Notes: generated by a model from the sequence alone, not told the origin. A stretch of 64,000 nucleotides of DNA from Tumebacillus flagellatus (GCF_000714935.1 NZ_JMIR01000004.1:62001-126000), one strand, 5' to 3'; shown: positions 1 to 9,584, counted from the stretch's first letter. Program-made: numbers and translations.

Positions 1-32
1 TGGCTTCAGGAAAGCTGATCTAGAAAAACAGA

Positions 33-62
33 TTGGTTTTTCGTGCGGCGAAGCGTTATAAT
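33..62 (+). promoter_or_regulatory. sigma-A-type promoter for pepA
   Basis: TTGGTT at 33-38 and a consensus TATAAT at 57-62 are separated by 18 bp. The aminopeptidase start lies 74 bp further on behind an AAGGAGGAG ribosome site. The -10 is perfect and the -35 is partial. Nothing else is visible in the first 135 bases. Confidence 0.6.
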
Positions 63-135
63 GGCTACGTAAGCAATCAAAAAATACCAGAGGCTGAGCA
101 GATCTTTTGTTCAGGATACATAAGGAGGAGACAGC

Positions 136-1548
136 ATGAAATTCCAGTTGGGCGCATTTGCACCGGGTCGTATCACCATTCTGCCGTTGTTCGTCGGACA
201 AACCGGCGAGCAATTCGGTCTGAACCTGACCGATTATCATGGCAAGAAGAAAGACCATGTGGTTTGGTTTGACCAAGACGGCACCCGTTTCGTCGTGGCA
301 GGTCTCGGCGAGCAGAAGAAATTCCATCTGAACAAACTCCGTGACGCCGTGGCATTCGGCGCGCGCGCAGCCGTCAAGGAAGGCGCGACCGAAGTGACCG
401 TGATCGTTCCGACCGTCGAGGGCTTCACCACCGAACAACTCGTACATACTTCGGTTGAAGCGTACATCATCGGCGAATACCGTTTTGACAAATACAAGAG
501 CGCGAAAGAACCGCTCACCGTGGAAACCGTCACCCTGGCAGGCGCTGACGGCGCTCTGAGCGGTTATGAAGAAGCGATCAAGACCGGTCAGATCTACGCG
601 GAAGGCACGGTCATCGCCCGCAACCTCAAGAACGAACCGTCCAACAAATTGAAGCCGTTCGGCCTCGTGGACTTCGTGCAAGACCTGTTCAAGGACTCCG
701 CGAACACCTCCGTGGAAGTGTTCAAAGGCGACGCGCTGGAAGACAAAAAATTCGTCGGCCTGATCAACGTCGGCAAGGGCTCCGTCAACCCGCCGGCGAT
801 GATCAAAGTCACCTACACCGGCGACGCTTCCAAGCCGCTGACCGCACTGGTCGGCAAAGGTCTGACCTTTGACACCGGCGGCATCTCGCTGAAAGTCGGC
901 GTGCGAGACCTCTCCAACATGCGCATGGACATGGGCGGTTCCGCTGCTGTCATCGGCGCGATGTACATCTTGACCCGCCTGCAAGCTCCGGTCAACGTCG
1001 TCATGCTCGTCGCGACCGCGGAAAGCATGCCGGACGCTGCGGCGTTCCTGCCGGGCGACGTGATTGAATACCCGAACGGCGTTTCCGTGCATGTCGGCAA
1101 CACCGACGCAGAAGGCCGTCTCGTACTGGCGGACGCGCTGATCTACTCGCAAGAACTCGGCGCAGAGCGCGTTGTCGACATCGCGACGCTGACCGGTGCA
1201 TGCGCTGCGGCGCTTGGCAGCAAGCTCGCAGGTCTGTTCGGCGAAGAGTCGGTCGTTTCCGGGATCAAAGCATCTGCAAAAGTCACGGGCGAGAACGTTT
1301 GGGAACTGCCGCTGTGGGATGACTACGAAGAACTGCTGTACTCCCCGATCGGCGACATCCGCAACATCACCGAAGGCCCGGGCGCGTTGACCGCCGCTCT
1401 GTTCCTGCGCCGTTTCGTCGGCGAGAACCAGAAGTGGGCGCACATCGACATGGCCGGCCCGATGGACGGTGCGAGAACGCATTCCTACAGCAACGAAGGC
1501 GCGACCGGTTTCGGCGCACGCCTGCTCGCGGACTGGGTTCTCCGCTAA
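136..1548 (+). CDS. pepA: leucyl aminopeptidase (M17 family), first copy
   Basis: Cytosolic two-metal aminopeptidase that releases N-terminal residues in peptide turnover. The 470-residue length fits M17. The C-terminal catalytic half has the family signatures: GLTFDTGGISLK near residues 242-253 (metal ligand and catalytic Lys region) and the hallmark NTDAEGRL near 321-328. The N-terminal third is the less conserved macro-like domain. The ATG at 136 follows AAGGAGGAG at the right spacing, with a TATAAT promoter at 57-62. A second M17 gene lies at 24498-26012 with a different N-terminal domain, so the genome carries at least two. No terminator is obvious before the next small gene 18 bp downstream, so it may be co-transcribed with the two small genes that follow. 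Confidence 0.93.
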   Translation: MKFQLGAFAPGRITILPLFVGQTGEQFGLNLTDYHGKKKDHVVWFDQDGTRFVVAGLGEQKKFHLNKLRDAVAFGARAAVKEGATEVTVIVPTVEGFTTEQLVHTSVEAYIIGEYRFDKYKSAKEPLTVETVTLAGADGALSGYEEAIKTGQIYAEGTVIARNLKNEPSNKLKPFGLVDFVQDLFKDSANTSVEVFKGDALEDKKFVGLINVGKGSVNPPAMIKVTYTGDASKPLTALVGKGLTFDTGGISLKVGVRDLSNMRMDMGGSAAVIGAMYILTRLQAPVNVVMLVATAESMPDAAAFLPGDVIEYPNGVSVHVGNTDAEGRLVLADALIYSQELGAERVVDIATLTGACAAALGSKLAGLFGEESVVSGIKASAKVTGENVWELPLWDDYEELLYSPIGDIRNITEGPGALTAALFLRRFVGENQKWAHIDMAGPMDGARTHSYSNEGATGFGARLLADWVLR

Positions 1549-1566
1549 ACCGGGAGCCACGCGCAC

Positions 1567-1851
1567 ATGTCCAAACGACTTTCACCGTACTTTCGATTTT
1601 GGTGGCGGACTTGTGTCGTGTTCTGCCCGCTGACGTTTCTCATCCTCTACGGGAGCGGCGTGATCTGGTGGAAAGCGTTGCTCTCGGGACTTGGAGTCGG
1701 GGTGGGCGGGCTCGTGCTCGTCCTCCCGTTCATCCTCTCATGGGGGAATGTCGACCGCAGCCTCTGGTCGCAGGAAGAGCACATGAAGCGCCAGATCCGC
1801 TACCGGGAGAAGTTGCGCCAATGGGAGAACCAAGAGGAGGACGATCGATGA
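1567..1851 (+). CDS. small membrane protein, function unknown
   Basis: A 94-residue protein that I do not recognise. Residues about 13-33 and 36-58 are strongly hydrophobic, consistent with two transmembrane segments. A charged, probably cytoplasmic tail rich in Glu, Arg and Gln (about 65-94) follows. The ATG lies 18 bp after pepA, and the stop codon overlaps the start of the next gene (ATGA), indicating translational coupling with it. No catalytic motif is visible. The gene could be an accessory of the downstream protein, but that rests on linkage only. Confidence 0.7.
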   Translation: MSKRLSPYFRFWWRTCVVFCPLTFLILYGSGVIWWKALLSGLGVGVGGLVLVLPFILSWGNVDRSLWSQEEHMKRQIRYREKLRQWENQEEDDR

Positions 1852-2207
1852 ACTACGCGTACATCTTGGAGCAGAGCCGCAAAGCGAAAGCGACGCGCTC
1901 GCTCTATGAATACCTCAAGACGCACACCAAGCAACCGTTTTTGCCGGGAACCGTCGTGGCGGACTTCCCGATTGCGGACGGGATTCAAGTGCAGAACCAA
2001 GACAAGCACCGCGTGATCAACCTCCGTTTGCATGACGAGCATTTAAGTCCGTACATGCGCTCGGACATGAGCCTGTTTCATCTGTTGATGATGGATGAGA
2101 AGGCCGACATTCGAATGTACCGCGCCGAGAACGGATGGATGCTGGTGTTTGAAGGCATTCAGGTGGCACCGAAACCGTTCGGGCAGAGCGGGTACGACAT
2201 GCGTTGA
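1848..2207 (+). CDS. conserved-looking small protein, function unknown
   Basis: A 119-residue soluble protein starting MNYAYILEQ. The ATG at 1848 overlaps the previous stop and follows AAGAGGAGG at 1832-1840, which fixes the start. A longer open frame beginning at 1434 runs antiparallel in frame to pepA and is not credible. The protein has no signal peptide or membrane segment and no recognised motif. Its last part (MYRAENGWMLVFEG) reads like a beta-rich fold. The operon ends at the strong terminator at 2213-2260. Confidence 0.75.
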   Translation: MNYAYILEQSRKAKATRSLYEYLKTHTKQPFLPGTVVADFPIADGIQVQNQDKHRVINLRLHDEHLSPYMRSDMSLFHLLMMDEKADIRMYRAENGWMLVFEGIQVAPKPFGQSGYDMR

Positions 2208-2212
2208 CAACC

Positions 2213-2260
2213 AAGAACCTCTTCAAGTACTTTGCATGTGTACTGAAGGGGTTCTTTTTT
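2213..2260 (+). terminator. Rho-independent terminator
   Basis: A long stem pairs AAGAACCTCTTCAAGTAC with GTACTGAAGGGGTTCTT around a short loop and runs into a T tract. It closes the pepA operon just before glpD. Confidence 0.85.
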
Positions 2261-2306
2261 GCATATCTTTCTTCACCCAAAATCGTGCGAAAGGGGTCGC
2301 TAGCTC

Positions 2307-3992
2307 ATGAAAGTTGGCTTTTCCAAACAGACGAGAGAGCAGGACCTGCAGGAGATGGCGGCAAACGGCGTGGATCTGTTGGTGATCGGCGGCGGGATCA
2401 CCGGGGCCGGCATCGCCTGGGATGCGGCGCAACGCGGGCTTCGAGTCGGGGTTTTGGAGCAGCGGGATTGGGCGTGCGGCACTTCGTCGCGTTCCACCAA
2501 GTTGATACACGGCGGGTTGCGTTATCTCGCCCAAGGCGAACTCGCGCTGGTGCGCGAAGTCGGGCGTGAACGCGCCATCTTGCACCGTCTCGCGCCGCAC
2601 ACCGTCCACCCGATGAAGCTGCTTCTCCCGATCTACCGAGGCGGAGAATATTCGCGCATCGCCGCTTCGGTCGGCCTCTGGCTGTACGACCGTCTCGCGG
2701 GCGTCAAGCGTTCGGAACGCCGCAAGATGCTCTCCAAGGAGCAGACGCTGATGTTGGAGCCGGGGCTGAACACGAACGGGTTGCGCGGCGGCGGTCTCTA
2801 TGTGGAATACCGGACGGATGACAGCCGCTTGACGATGGAAGTGTTGAAGACGGCGAACGCATCCGGAGCCCTGCTTGCCAGCTACGCGAAAGTGACGGAA
2901 TTGCTCTATCAGGACGGACAGGTGTGCGGCGTGCGGATGCGCGATGAGTTGGCGCAGCGCACGCTCGACATTCCCGCCAAAGCGGTCGTCAACGCGGCGG
3001 GCCCGTGGGTCGATGAAGTGCGCCGATTTGACGGCGCGTTGACGGGCAAGCGGCTGCATTTGACCAAAGGGGTGCATCTCACCGTCGACCAGACCGATTT
3101 GCCGTTGCGCCATGCGGTGTATACAGGAACGGATGACGGACGGATGATTTTTTTGGTGCCGAGAGGGACGCGGGTGTACATCGGGACGACCGATACGAAC
3201 TACACGGGCGACATCGCGAAGCCGGTTTGCACGGAAGAGGACATGGAGTACCTCTTGCGTGCCGTCAACGGGAACTTCCCGCACGCGAACTTGACGCGCC
3301 AACAGGTGAAAAGTTCGTGGGCCGGCCTCCGTCCGCTGCTGCACGAAGAGGGCAAATCGCCTTCGGAGTTGTCGCGCAAGGAAGAAATTTTCCGCAACGC
3401 GTCGGGGCTGTACTCGATTGCGGGCGGCAAGTTGACCGGCTTTCGCAAGATGGCGCAGAAGATCGTCGACCGCGTGACGCAGGACTTGGAGCAAGCGGAG
3501 GGACGGCGGTTTAAACCGTGTTCCACCGACATCACCCCGCTCTCCGGCGGCGCAACCGGCGGGCAGGGATTTGAGCCGTTCTATGACGCGATGCAGATCG
3601 TGGGCCAAGAGGAGTACCTGTTGGGAGCGGACGTGCTGGATTCTCTGCTGGTGCGCTACGGCTCCAACGTCCGCACGATCTTGCGCTATCTCGAAGAGGA
3701 TAACGCGCTGGCCGACCGGGTCGGCGGGAGGTTGCCGATCTTGCGTGCGGAGTTGCGGTATTCGATCGAGCACGAGATGACGCTCTCGCTGACCGATTTC
3801 CTGCTTCGCCGCACGGGCGACCTGCTGTTCGCCGCCGAAGAAGCGCTGGAAGCGGCACCCGCGTTGCTGCATGCGTTCGCCGACCTCTGCGGCTGGGATG
3901 AGGATGAGCGGTCGCGGCAGTGGGAGCTCTGGCAAGAAGCGGTCGAAGAGGCACGAGGCTGTTTGGGGAGCGCCACAGGGGTGAGCGTGTGA
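2307..3992 (+). CDS. glpD: aerobic glycerol-3-phosphate dehydrogenase
   Basis: FAD-dependent oxidation of sn-glycerol 3-phosphate to dihydroxyacetone phosphate, passing electrons to the quinone pool at the membrane. At 561 residues it matches the Bacillus GlpD length. The N-terminal Rossmann FAD motif is GGGITGAGIAWDAA (about 28-41), followed by the family stretch TSSRSTKLIHGGLRYL (about 60-75). SIAGGKLTGFRKMA lies in the cap region and the C-terminal domain is helical. The ATG at 2307 is preceded by AAAGGGG. It is a single-gene unit between terminators. No glpF, glpK or GlpP antiterminator site was recognised next to it. Confidence 0.95.
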   Translation: MKVGFSKQTREQDLQEMAANGVDLLVIGGGITGAGIAWDAAQRGLRVGVLEQRDWACGTSSRSTKLIHGGLRYLAQGELALVREVGRERAILHRLAPHTVHPMKLLLPIYRGGEYSRIAASVGLWLYDRLAGVKRSERRKMLSKEQTLMLEPGLNTNGLRGGGLYVEYRTDDSRLTMEVLKTANASGALLASYAKVTELLYQDGQVCGVRMRDELAQRTLDIPAKAVVNAAGPWVDEVRRFDGALTGKRLHLTKGVHLTVDQTDLPLRHAVYTGTDDGRMIFLVPRGTRVYIGTTDTNYTGDIAKPVCTEEDMEYLLRAVNGNFPHANLTRQQVKSSWAGLRPLLHEEGKSPSELSRKEEIFRNASGLYSIAGGKLTGFRKMAQKIVDRVTQDLEQAEGRRFKPCSTDITPLSGGATGGQGFEPFYDAMQIVGQEEYLLGADVLDSLLVRYGSNVRTILRYLEEDNALADRVGGRLPILRAELRYSIEHEMTLSLTDFLLRRTGDLLFAAEEALEAAPALLHAFADLCGWDEDERSRQWELWQEAVEEARGCLGSATGVSV

Positions 3993-4017
3993 GGTTTTGT
4001 ATGGGAGAAAACAAATG

Positions 4018-4055
4018 GCTCTCGTCCGTCAAAGTGGCGGAGGAGGGCTTTTTTT
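4018..4055 (+). terminator. Rho-independent terminator after glpD
   Basis: Arms GCTCTCGTCCGTC and GGCGGAGGAGGGC pair with one mismatch and wobbles around a 5-nt loop, followed by seven T residues. Confidence 0.75.
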
Positions 4056-4110
4056 CTAGGCAGGAAAGTGTCGGGAAATGTAGAATCTTGGAACTGAGGT
4101 GAAAGCTGGA

Positions 4111-5733
4111 ATGAAAAAAGTCACGAAAAAACTCCTCGGCACCACGTTGGCGTTGACGATGCTGTTTGCGCCGACGGCCGCGTTTGGGTATGCAGGGGTG
4201 GCGTCGACTTCCAAGACGGTCATGGGCCGCACGGTGCAATTGGTCTACGCCAACTTGAACGACAGCAACATCGAAGTCAAAGCGGTCTCCGCGCAAAACC
4301 GCGTCGGCGCGACAGAGAGTTTGGCGTCGCTCGCTGCGAGCCACGGCGCGTTGGCGGCGTTGAACGGCGGGTATTTCAACGCCTACAGCGACAACCAGCC
4401 GTTGACGGTCGTGCGGACGGACGGCAAGTTTGAGCACAACGGGTCGTTTGGCGCGGTGTTCGGGATTGACGAGTTGAACCGCACGTACTTCGGACGCATC
4501 TACCCGACGATCCAAGGCAGCACCAAGGATTCCTGGGTGTGGCCGAACAACTGGTCGGCTTGGGGGATCAACCATTACTATGACGATCCGAACGCGATCA
4601 CGATCTTGACGCCGGAAGTGACGAAGCGGGCGCTGAGCGGCGGCCGCACGGCGGTTGTGGAAAACAACATCGTCACGGCGGTGGTCGACGGCGACGCGAA
4701 CATTCCGAGCGACGGCTACATCGTCCACTTCGGGCCGGGCGTGGCTTCGTCTGCAGACGTGTTCAAAGTCGGCGAGCGCGCGTCGTACAAAATCACGTAC
4801 GCAGATGCGGCAGGCAACCCCGTTCATTGGGAGCATGTCTTCAATATGATGGGCGGCGGGCCGATGTTGGTCTTTAACGGCGCGGTCGTGGTCGACCCGA
4901 TCGCCGAGAAATTCACCGACCCGAAACAGACGGGCAATGTTCGTTCCACGCGGACGTTTGTAGGGGTCAATGCGGACAACCGCCTCGTGCTCGGGACGGT
5001 GCCGAACGTGTCGGTCTATGAGCTTGCAGATGTTGTGAAAGAGCTGGGGTTGGTGCATGCGGTCGGCATGGATTCCGGGGCGACGGCAGGGCTGTACGCG
5101 AACGGAAGCTACTTGACCACGCCTGGACGCAACGTGCCGAACGCGCTGGTCGTCTCGCTTCGCAACGGGCCGGTGTACACCACGAGTGGATTTGTCGATG
5201 TGGCGAATTCGTACTGGGCGAACAACTCGATCACGAACTTGCACGCCAAGGGTGTGATTAACGGCGAAGTGATCAACGGGCAGCAAGTGTTCCACCCGGA
5301 GGACACGATCACCCGCGGGGAGTTTGCGACATTGCTGTCGAAGGCGTTGGATTTGAAACCGAGAGCGGCTAAAACCAATTTCACAGATGCGCAAGGTTCG
5401 TGGATGGAGCCGTATGTGCAAGCGGTAAGCGAAGCCGGGTTCATGAGCGGCTACAGCTCCACCGACTTCGGCTCCGGCGACCCGCTGACGCAACAGGAAG
5501 TCGTCGTGATCCTCTCGCGCGTGGGCGCCAAGTACGGCGTGCCCGCCACGAAAGCAGACCGCTGGCTGTCCGATCCGCCGAGCGACTGGGCGGACAAGCA
5601 AGTGCACGTCGCGATCCAACAAGGGCTGATCGTTGATTCGTTCGGCGAGAAAGCGTTCAAACCGCTGGAACAAGCGAACCGCGCCGAAGTGGCGGACGTG
5701 TTGGATACGCTGTGGTGGAAGTTAGGGAAGTAA
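4111..5733 (+). CDS. secreted phosphodiester glycosidase-like (NAGPA/DUF2233) protein with SLH domains
   Basis: Probably an S-layer or cell-wall-anchored glycosidase of the phosphodiester alpha-N-acetylglucosaminidase type. An N-terminal signal peptide covers residues 1 to about 26 (KKxxKK, hydrophobic core, AFGYAG). Residues about 35-340 carry the family features ALNGGYFNAY, FGAVFGID, MMGGGPMLVFNG and GMDSGATAGLY. Three SLH-like repeats follow (FVDVANSYWANNSI, NFTDAQGSWMEPYV and a divergent third), which would bind secondary cell-wall polymer. The ATG at 4111 is preferred because GAGGTGA lies 7-10 bp upstream; a GTG at 4099 would put the ribosome site inside the gene. Its terminator at 5754-5791 is one of the two identical copies that bracket the next cassette. 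Confidence 0.85.
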   Translation: MKKVTKKLLGTTLALTMLFAPTAAFGYAGVASTSKTVMGRTVQLVYANLNDSNIEVKAVSAQNRVGATESLASLAASHGALAALNGGYFNAYSDNQPLTVVRTDGKFEHNGSFGAVFGIDELNRTYFGRIYPTIQGSTKDSWVWPNNWSAWGINHYYDDPNAITILTPEVTKRALSGGRTAVVENNIVTAVVDGDANIPSDGYIVHFGPGVASSADVFKVGERASYKITYADAAGNPVHWEHVFNMMGGGPMLVFNGAVVVDPIAEKFTDPKQTGNVRSTRTFVGVNADNRLVLGTVPNVSVYELADVVKELGLVHAVGMDSGATAGLYANGSYLTTPGRNVPNALVVSLRNGPVYTTSGFVDVANSYWANNSITNLHAKGVINGEVINGQQVFHPEDTITRGEFATLLSKALDLKPRAAKTNFTDAQGSWMEPYVQAVSEAGFMSGYSSTDFGSGDPLTQQEVVVILSRVGAKYGVPATKADRWLSDPPSDWADKQVHVAIQQGLIVDSFGEKAFKPLEQANRAEVADVLDTLWWKLGK

Positions 5734-5753
5734 CGGAAGGAATTAAAGAGGCG

Positions 5754-5791
5754 AAAAAAACTCCCAAGCCCGTTGCGGCTGGGAGTTTTTT
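5754..5791 (+). terminator. Terminator, left copy of a 37-bp direct repeat
   Basis: Hairpin CTCCC(A)AGCC/GGCTGGGAG with an A tract before and a T tract after. Bases 5755-5791 are identical over 37 bp to 10024-10060. This copy ends the SLH glycosidase gene and forms the left border of the McrB-like cassette. Confidence 0.9.
5755..5791. repeat. 37-bp direct repeat, copy 1 (cassette border)
   Basis: Perfect 37-bp match, same orientation, to 10024-10060. The two copies enclose exactly three genes of different base composition from their neighbours. Confidence 0.85.
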
Positions 5792-5858
5792 CGCTATTTT
5801 TTGTAAAAATATACTATACTAAGTAATAGTTTGTAAGAGTTTTCGAGGAGGGTCAATA

Positions 5859-7994
5859 ATGAAAGTGTGGAAGATTGCCCCAGGGCGGTATGCTGCGAAT
5901 TGGAAGGAAGCGAAAGAGAAAGGGATTATCTTTATTGGTTGGGACGAAATGGGCGATCTTCGTCAATACAAGACACGTGAGGATCTTGTAGAAAAGTATC
6001 AGGACGTGTATGACGTGGATTATAATCCGATCAACAACAGTTTTACCCTCTGGGCCTTCACGAACCTAATTCAGGAGGGCGATGTTATTATTGCCAATAA
6101 GGGCGGGAGGGCGATCGTCGGGATCGGGAAAGTCACGGGAGACTATGAATACCGACCTGATTTGAACCCGGACTATCCGAATGTTCGCAAAGTCGATTGG
6201 GCGCTTCAGCAAGAGGTTACGTTGTCGAAGAAATTGTTTCCGAACAAGACGTTGTCTGAAGTATCAGAAGATCGGGTAGCGGCGATTCAACAAGGGGTTT
6301 TGAAAAAAATACCGAATGCAGAATCGATGTGGTCGACTCTAGGTTTGACAAATAGTGTAGGCGAACAAAACTCTAGTAGCAGTACCCATGAGCAATGGGT
6401 TGATTTTTGCGACGAATTCCTCGAATTCGCGCAAAGCCGCCATTATTATTTTGAGAAGAGCATCATTGAGCGGTTTGTGACGTCTCTAAGAAGCAAACCG
6501 TTTCTGATTTTATCCGGGATTTCAGGCACAGGGAAAACCAAGATTGCGCAATTGTTTGCGGAGTTCATGTCACAGCCGAGGAGCCAAACTTCGAGGCTAT
6601 CTGAAAAAAATAGTAAAAGCTTCGAAGTCGTATTACAGCCATACATGTTCGACCACAGTAGAATGATTTTATCAGAAGAAGTTGTTAAGCAGGTTGACCG
6701 GGATTTTGCTAGGGGAGAAACCGTGACTGCCTTTTTCGGGGAATTCATTGAGCATCAGTTCATCAAAGAACAAGGAAACGGTGTGAGATTTGGATTTCGA
6801 AAGGGGCTAACGGCATGGTTGCATGATCATTTCGATGTTGGAAAAATTTTGAGGTTTCGAGTTTCAAACGACGGGAAACTCTGGGAGTTTGGGGATGTAG
6901 CAGAGTTAAAGACATCTATGCCGCCTCAGACAGCATTCCTCTCTGTGCGTCCGGACTGGTTGGATCACCGCGGGTTGCTCGGAGGATACAATCCGATGAC
7001 TGAGAAGTATCAAGTTACTGAAATGCTCAAAGTTTTGTTGCGAGCGCAGAGTGCGCCGGAGCATCCTTTTTTTGTTGTGTTGGATGAAATGAATTTGGCG
7101 AAAGTCGAGTATTACTTCTCCGATTTTCTTTCTTGTTTGGAAAGCCGTCGGATGAAGGATGGGAAGTTGGTACAGGAAGCGATCCAGTTGCACCAAGCAG
7201 ATGCAGATACGGCACAGGGGCTCTCGTTTGTCGATGATGATGGTACGGTCTATCAAATTCCCCCGTCAATTGAGATTCCCCAAAACCTCTATTTCATCGG
7301 GACAGTCAATGTGGACGAAACCACGTATATGTTCAGTCCGAAAGTGTTGGACCGAGCCCATGTGATTGAATTCAATGACGTTGATTTTGAAGCTTACCGC
7401 AAGAACGTCATGGGCAGTTCGAATCAAGGCTACAACCCGAGTTGGAACTATGATGAGTTGGTGGCAGACTTCACAGCCAATGGCAATTTCCATAAAAAAC
7501 TCTATGCCAAAGAGTTCTTGCGTTCCGACGATCCGATCCGTTTGCAGAGTGTGTTTGAACTGGTGGATTCCCTCAAGGAGAAATTGTTGGCTGAGGGGTA
7601 TTCGTTTGGGTATCGGGTTTTTGATGAAGGAATGACGTTCATTGACAATCTGCTGGAACTGGAGATGAAGCCAGAGTCGGCGTTTGATCTCATGATGTTG
7701 CAAAAAGTCTTTCCGAAATTTCATGGGAACCGAGCGCAAATGGAGCAAGTGTTGAGCAGTTTGTTTAACTTCTGTCTGTTCGATTCGAAGCATGAGGAAG
7801 TAGAAGAAGACGAGGAAGAAGCACAGGGGGAAAACAAAAAGAAGAAGGAAAAAGCTCGCGCAACCGAAAATGCCATTCACGCCGATTTCAAGGGGGACTT
7901 CTTGACGGGGTTCCGTTTCCCGAAATCGGCTGAGAAACTCCACTCGATGTACCGACAGTTGGAGCGGGCCGGTTATTGCAGTTTCATACAGTAA
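5859..7994 (+). CDS. McrB-like AAA+ ATPase with EVE/PUA-like N-terminal domain
   Basis: Probable NTP-driven motor of a McrBC-type (type IV-like) restriction system. Residues 1 to about 125 look like an EVE/PUA-fold DNA-base reader: it opens WKIAPGRYAANW, then IFIGWDEMGDL, later GRAIVGIGKVTG. The AAA+ core has Walker A GISGTGKTK near 220, Walker B VVLDEMNLA near 405 and sensor GTVNVDETT near 481. The typical McrB GTMNxxDRS motif is thus altered. FSPKVLDRA supplies the Arg-finger region. A Glu/Lys-rich insert lies near 648-672. The ATG at 5859 follows GAGGAGGG. The gene is AT-richer than its flanks and 15 bp from its nuclease partner. Function is inferred from architecture and pairing. Confidence 0.85.
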   Translation: MKVWKIAPGRYAANWKEAKEKGIIFIGWDEMGDLRQYKTREDLVEKYQDVYDVDYNPINNSFTLWAFTNLIQEGDVIIANKGGRAIVGIGKVTGDYEYRPDLNPDYPNVRKVDWALQQEVTLSKKLFPNKTLSEVSEDRVAAIQQGVLKKIPNAESMWSTLGLTNSVGEQNSSSSTHEQWVDFCDEFLEFAQSRHYYFEKSIIERFVTSLRSKPFLILSGISGTGKTKIAQLFAEFMSQPRSQTSRLSEKNSKSFEVVLQPYMFDHSRMILSEEVVKQVDRDFARGETVTAFFGEFIEHQFIKEQGNGVRFGFRKGLTAWLHDHFDVGKILRFRVSNDGKLWEFGDVAELKTSMPPQTAFLSVRPDWLDHRGLLGGYNPMTEKYQVTEMLKVLLRAQSAPEHPFFVVLDEMNLAKVEYYFSDFLSCLESRRMKDGKLVQEAIQLHQADADTAQGLSFVDDDGTVYQIPPSIEIPQNLYFIGTVNVDETTYMFSPKVLDRAHVIEFNDVDFEAYRKNVMGSSNQGYNPSWNYDELVADFTANGNFHKKLYAKEFLRSDDPIRLQSVFELVDSLKEKLLAEGYSFGYRVFDEGMTFIDNLLELEMKPESAFDLMMLQKVFPKFHGNRAQMEQVLSSLFNFCLFDSKHEEVEEDEEEAQGENKKKKEKARATENAIHADFKGDFLTGFRFPKSAEKLHSMYRQLERAGYCSFIQ

Positions 7995-8009
7995 GGTGAG
8001 GTGGCAAAT

Positions 8010-9584
8010 GTGGAGATTGATTTTACACTTCATCTTCCAAGCGGGAAGGAACATAAGGGTAACGAACTTCAAGAGAATGTCGAATATGAAGTGGTGTTTA
8101 AGTCAGAGGATTTGACGAAGAAAGCACGAGAGCATTTAGAAAAGAATTATAGTAGTGTGCTCACTCCTTTTTACAGAAACTACAAATTGGTCTTTCGAAA
8201 CTTGGTGGGACACGTTTCGTTCCTTGGCAAGACGTTTGAAGTGGTCTCGCGCAAGTGGACGAAGGAGCAAGTGAACCAAATGTGGCTGGAGGTCAGCGAG
8301 CAAGCGGCGGCTTTGCTTTTTTCTTATCGATCTCCTGTCAAACAGGCGGCTCAACGTTCCGTGAGGGAACGGGAGATTTGGAAGTACCAGCAATGGGTGT
8401 TCTTGCGGGATCAGCTTCTGCACCGCAAGGAGCTCACGTCAGCTTGGGAATTGATCGCCAGAGAGCCGCACACGATCATCGGTGTAGAGCGCTTGCAAAG
8501 TGATTCATGGGAAGTGGGAGCGTTCGATGAACGTTCTTGGTATCGAGCGATTGAATCATCCGATGTTACTGTGTTGGGACAAGGTCACCCGTTGCGTCAA
8601 ACGGCCATCGCTCGTCTGATGAGCAACGAGAGGGGCCAATCCTTTTTTCCAAACAAGATGGAAGAGACGAAGAAGCGTATCATGTTTGATACGCGGGAAA
8701 ATCGATTTTTGAAATACATGTTGGACGAGATGCTTCAACTCGTGGAATGGAAAGAGCGCTTTCTCCTGAAGGACAAGAAAAACGTATACCGCATCGACGA
8801 GTTGATGAAACAGAATCATCAGATGAAGTGCACGCTTCAAGGAATGCTGTCTGTACCATGGCTGGCGGAAGTGGGCAGATACCAAGGCGATTGCGGGAAC
8901 AGCACCGTGTTGCAACGCAAGGTAGGGTATCGGCAATGGTTTGCTTTTTACCAAGAATGGTTGCAGGGGATTCGCTATCCGTTTGAACCTGAGGAAATGC
9001 AGGTTTTGGTGGAAACGAGAGACGTTGCAAAGATTTTTGAGTATTGGTGTTTCTTTCAGGTTTTACAAACGATCGAAGCAGTGAGCGGAGTTCGTCGTCC
9101 GAAAGTCAAGCTTACCAACAGCGAAGATGAGGGTGCGCACTTGGGGAATGGTGTGGAAGTCTCCTATCAGATCGGTGAGAAAGAACTAATCGTTTACTTT
9201 AACAAGTCGTTTTCTCGCAAAAAGGGTTCCTCCTATACGTTGCAGGTTCGCCCGGATATCAGTCTTCTGTGGGGAGGTAAATGGCATCACTTTGACGCCA
9301 AGTTCAAAGACGGATATGCACAGAGAGATTTAGTGCTGCGCGGCGATCTTGAACGCATGCACGTCTACAAAGACGCGATTCAAAACTCTAACTCGTCCAT
9401 CGCGCTCTATCCAGCACGGCGTTACACGTGGGGCAGATTTTATGAGTCAGGACTTGGCGGTGGGGTAGGGGTGATCGGGTTGCGGATCGGAGAACTGAGC
9501 TCAAGGCTGCGAGGCGTTTTGGAAAGGATAATAAAAGGAGAGGTACTTGATGCCCGTATATGTAAGCAATATGGTCAATCCTGA
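8010..9584 (+). CDS. DUF2357 / PD-(D/E)XK nuclease, McrC-like partner
   Basis: Likely nuclease subunit driven by the upstream ATPase. The N-terminal ~300 residues resemble DUF2357 (beta-rich start, then helical with many Trp and Arg). The C-terminal domain carries a PD-(D/E)XK core: RPDISLLW near residue 413, FDAKFK near 427, and ERMHVYKDAI near 445, equivalent to the (Q/H)xxxY motif of such nucleases. The GTG at 8010 is preferred because GAGGTG ends 5 bp upstream; a GTG at 8001 in the same frame has its ribosome site too close. It overlaps the 19-codon reading frame at 9550. Pairing of DUF2357 nucleases with McrB-type ATPases is established; anti-phage activity here is inference. Confidence 0.85.
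   Translation: MEIDFTLHLPSGKEHKGNELQENVEYEVVFKSEDLTKKAREHLEKNYSSVLTPFYRNYKLVFRNLVGHVSFLGKTFEVVSRKWTKEQVNQMWLEVSEQAAALLFSYRSPVKQAAQRSVREREIWKYQQWVFLRDQLLHRKELTSAWELIAREPHTIIGVERLQSDSWEVGAFDERSWYRAIESSDVTVLGQGHPLRQTAIARLMSNERGQSFFPNKMEETKKRIMFDTRENRFLKYMLDEMLQLVEWKERFLLKDKKNVYRIDELMKQNHQMKCTLQGMLSVPWLAEVGRYQGDCGNSTVLQRKVGYRQWFAFYQEWLQGIRYPFEPEEMQVLVETRDVAKIFEYWCFFQVLQTIEAVSGVRRPKVKLTNSEDEGAHLGNGVEVSYQIGEKELIVYFNKSFSRKKGSSYTLQVRPDISLLWGGKWHHFDAKFKDGYAQRDLVLRGDLERMHVYKDAIQNSNSSIALYPARRYTWGRFYESGLGGGVGVIGLRIGELSSRLRGVLERIIKGEVLDARICKQYGQS

Noticed and set aside
2223-5673. Long minus-strand ORFs opposite glpD and the SLH glycosidase gene
   Set aside because: They are Arg/His/Pro-rich shadows produced by high GC third positions of the real genes and lack ribosome sites and known motifs.
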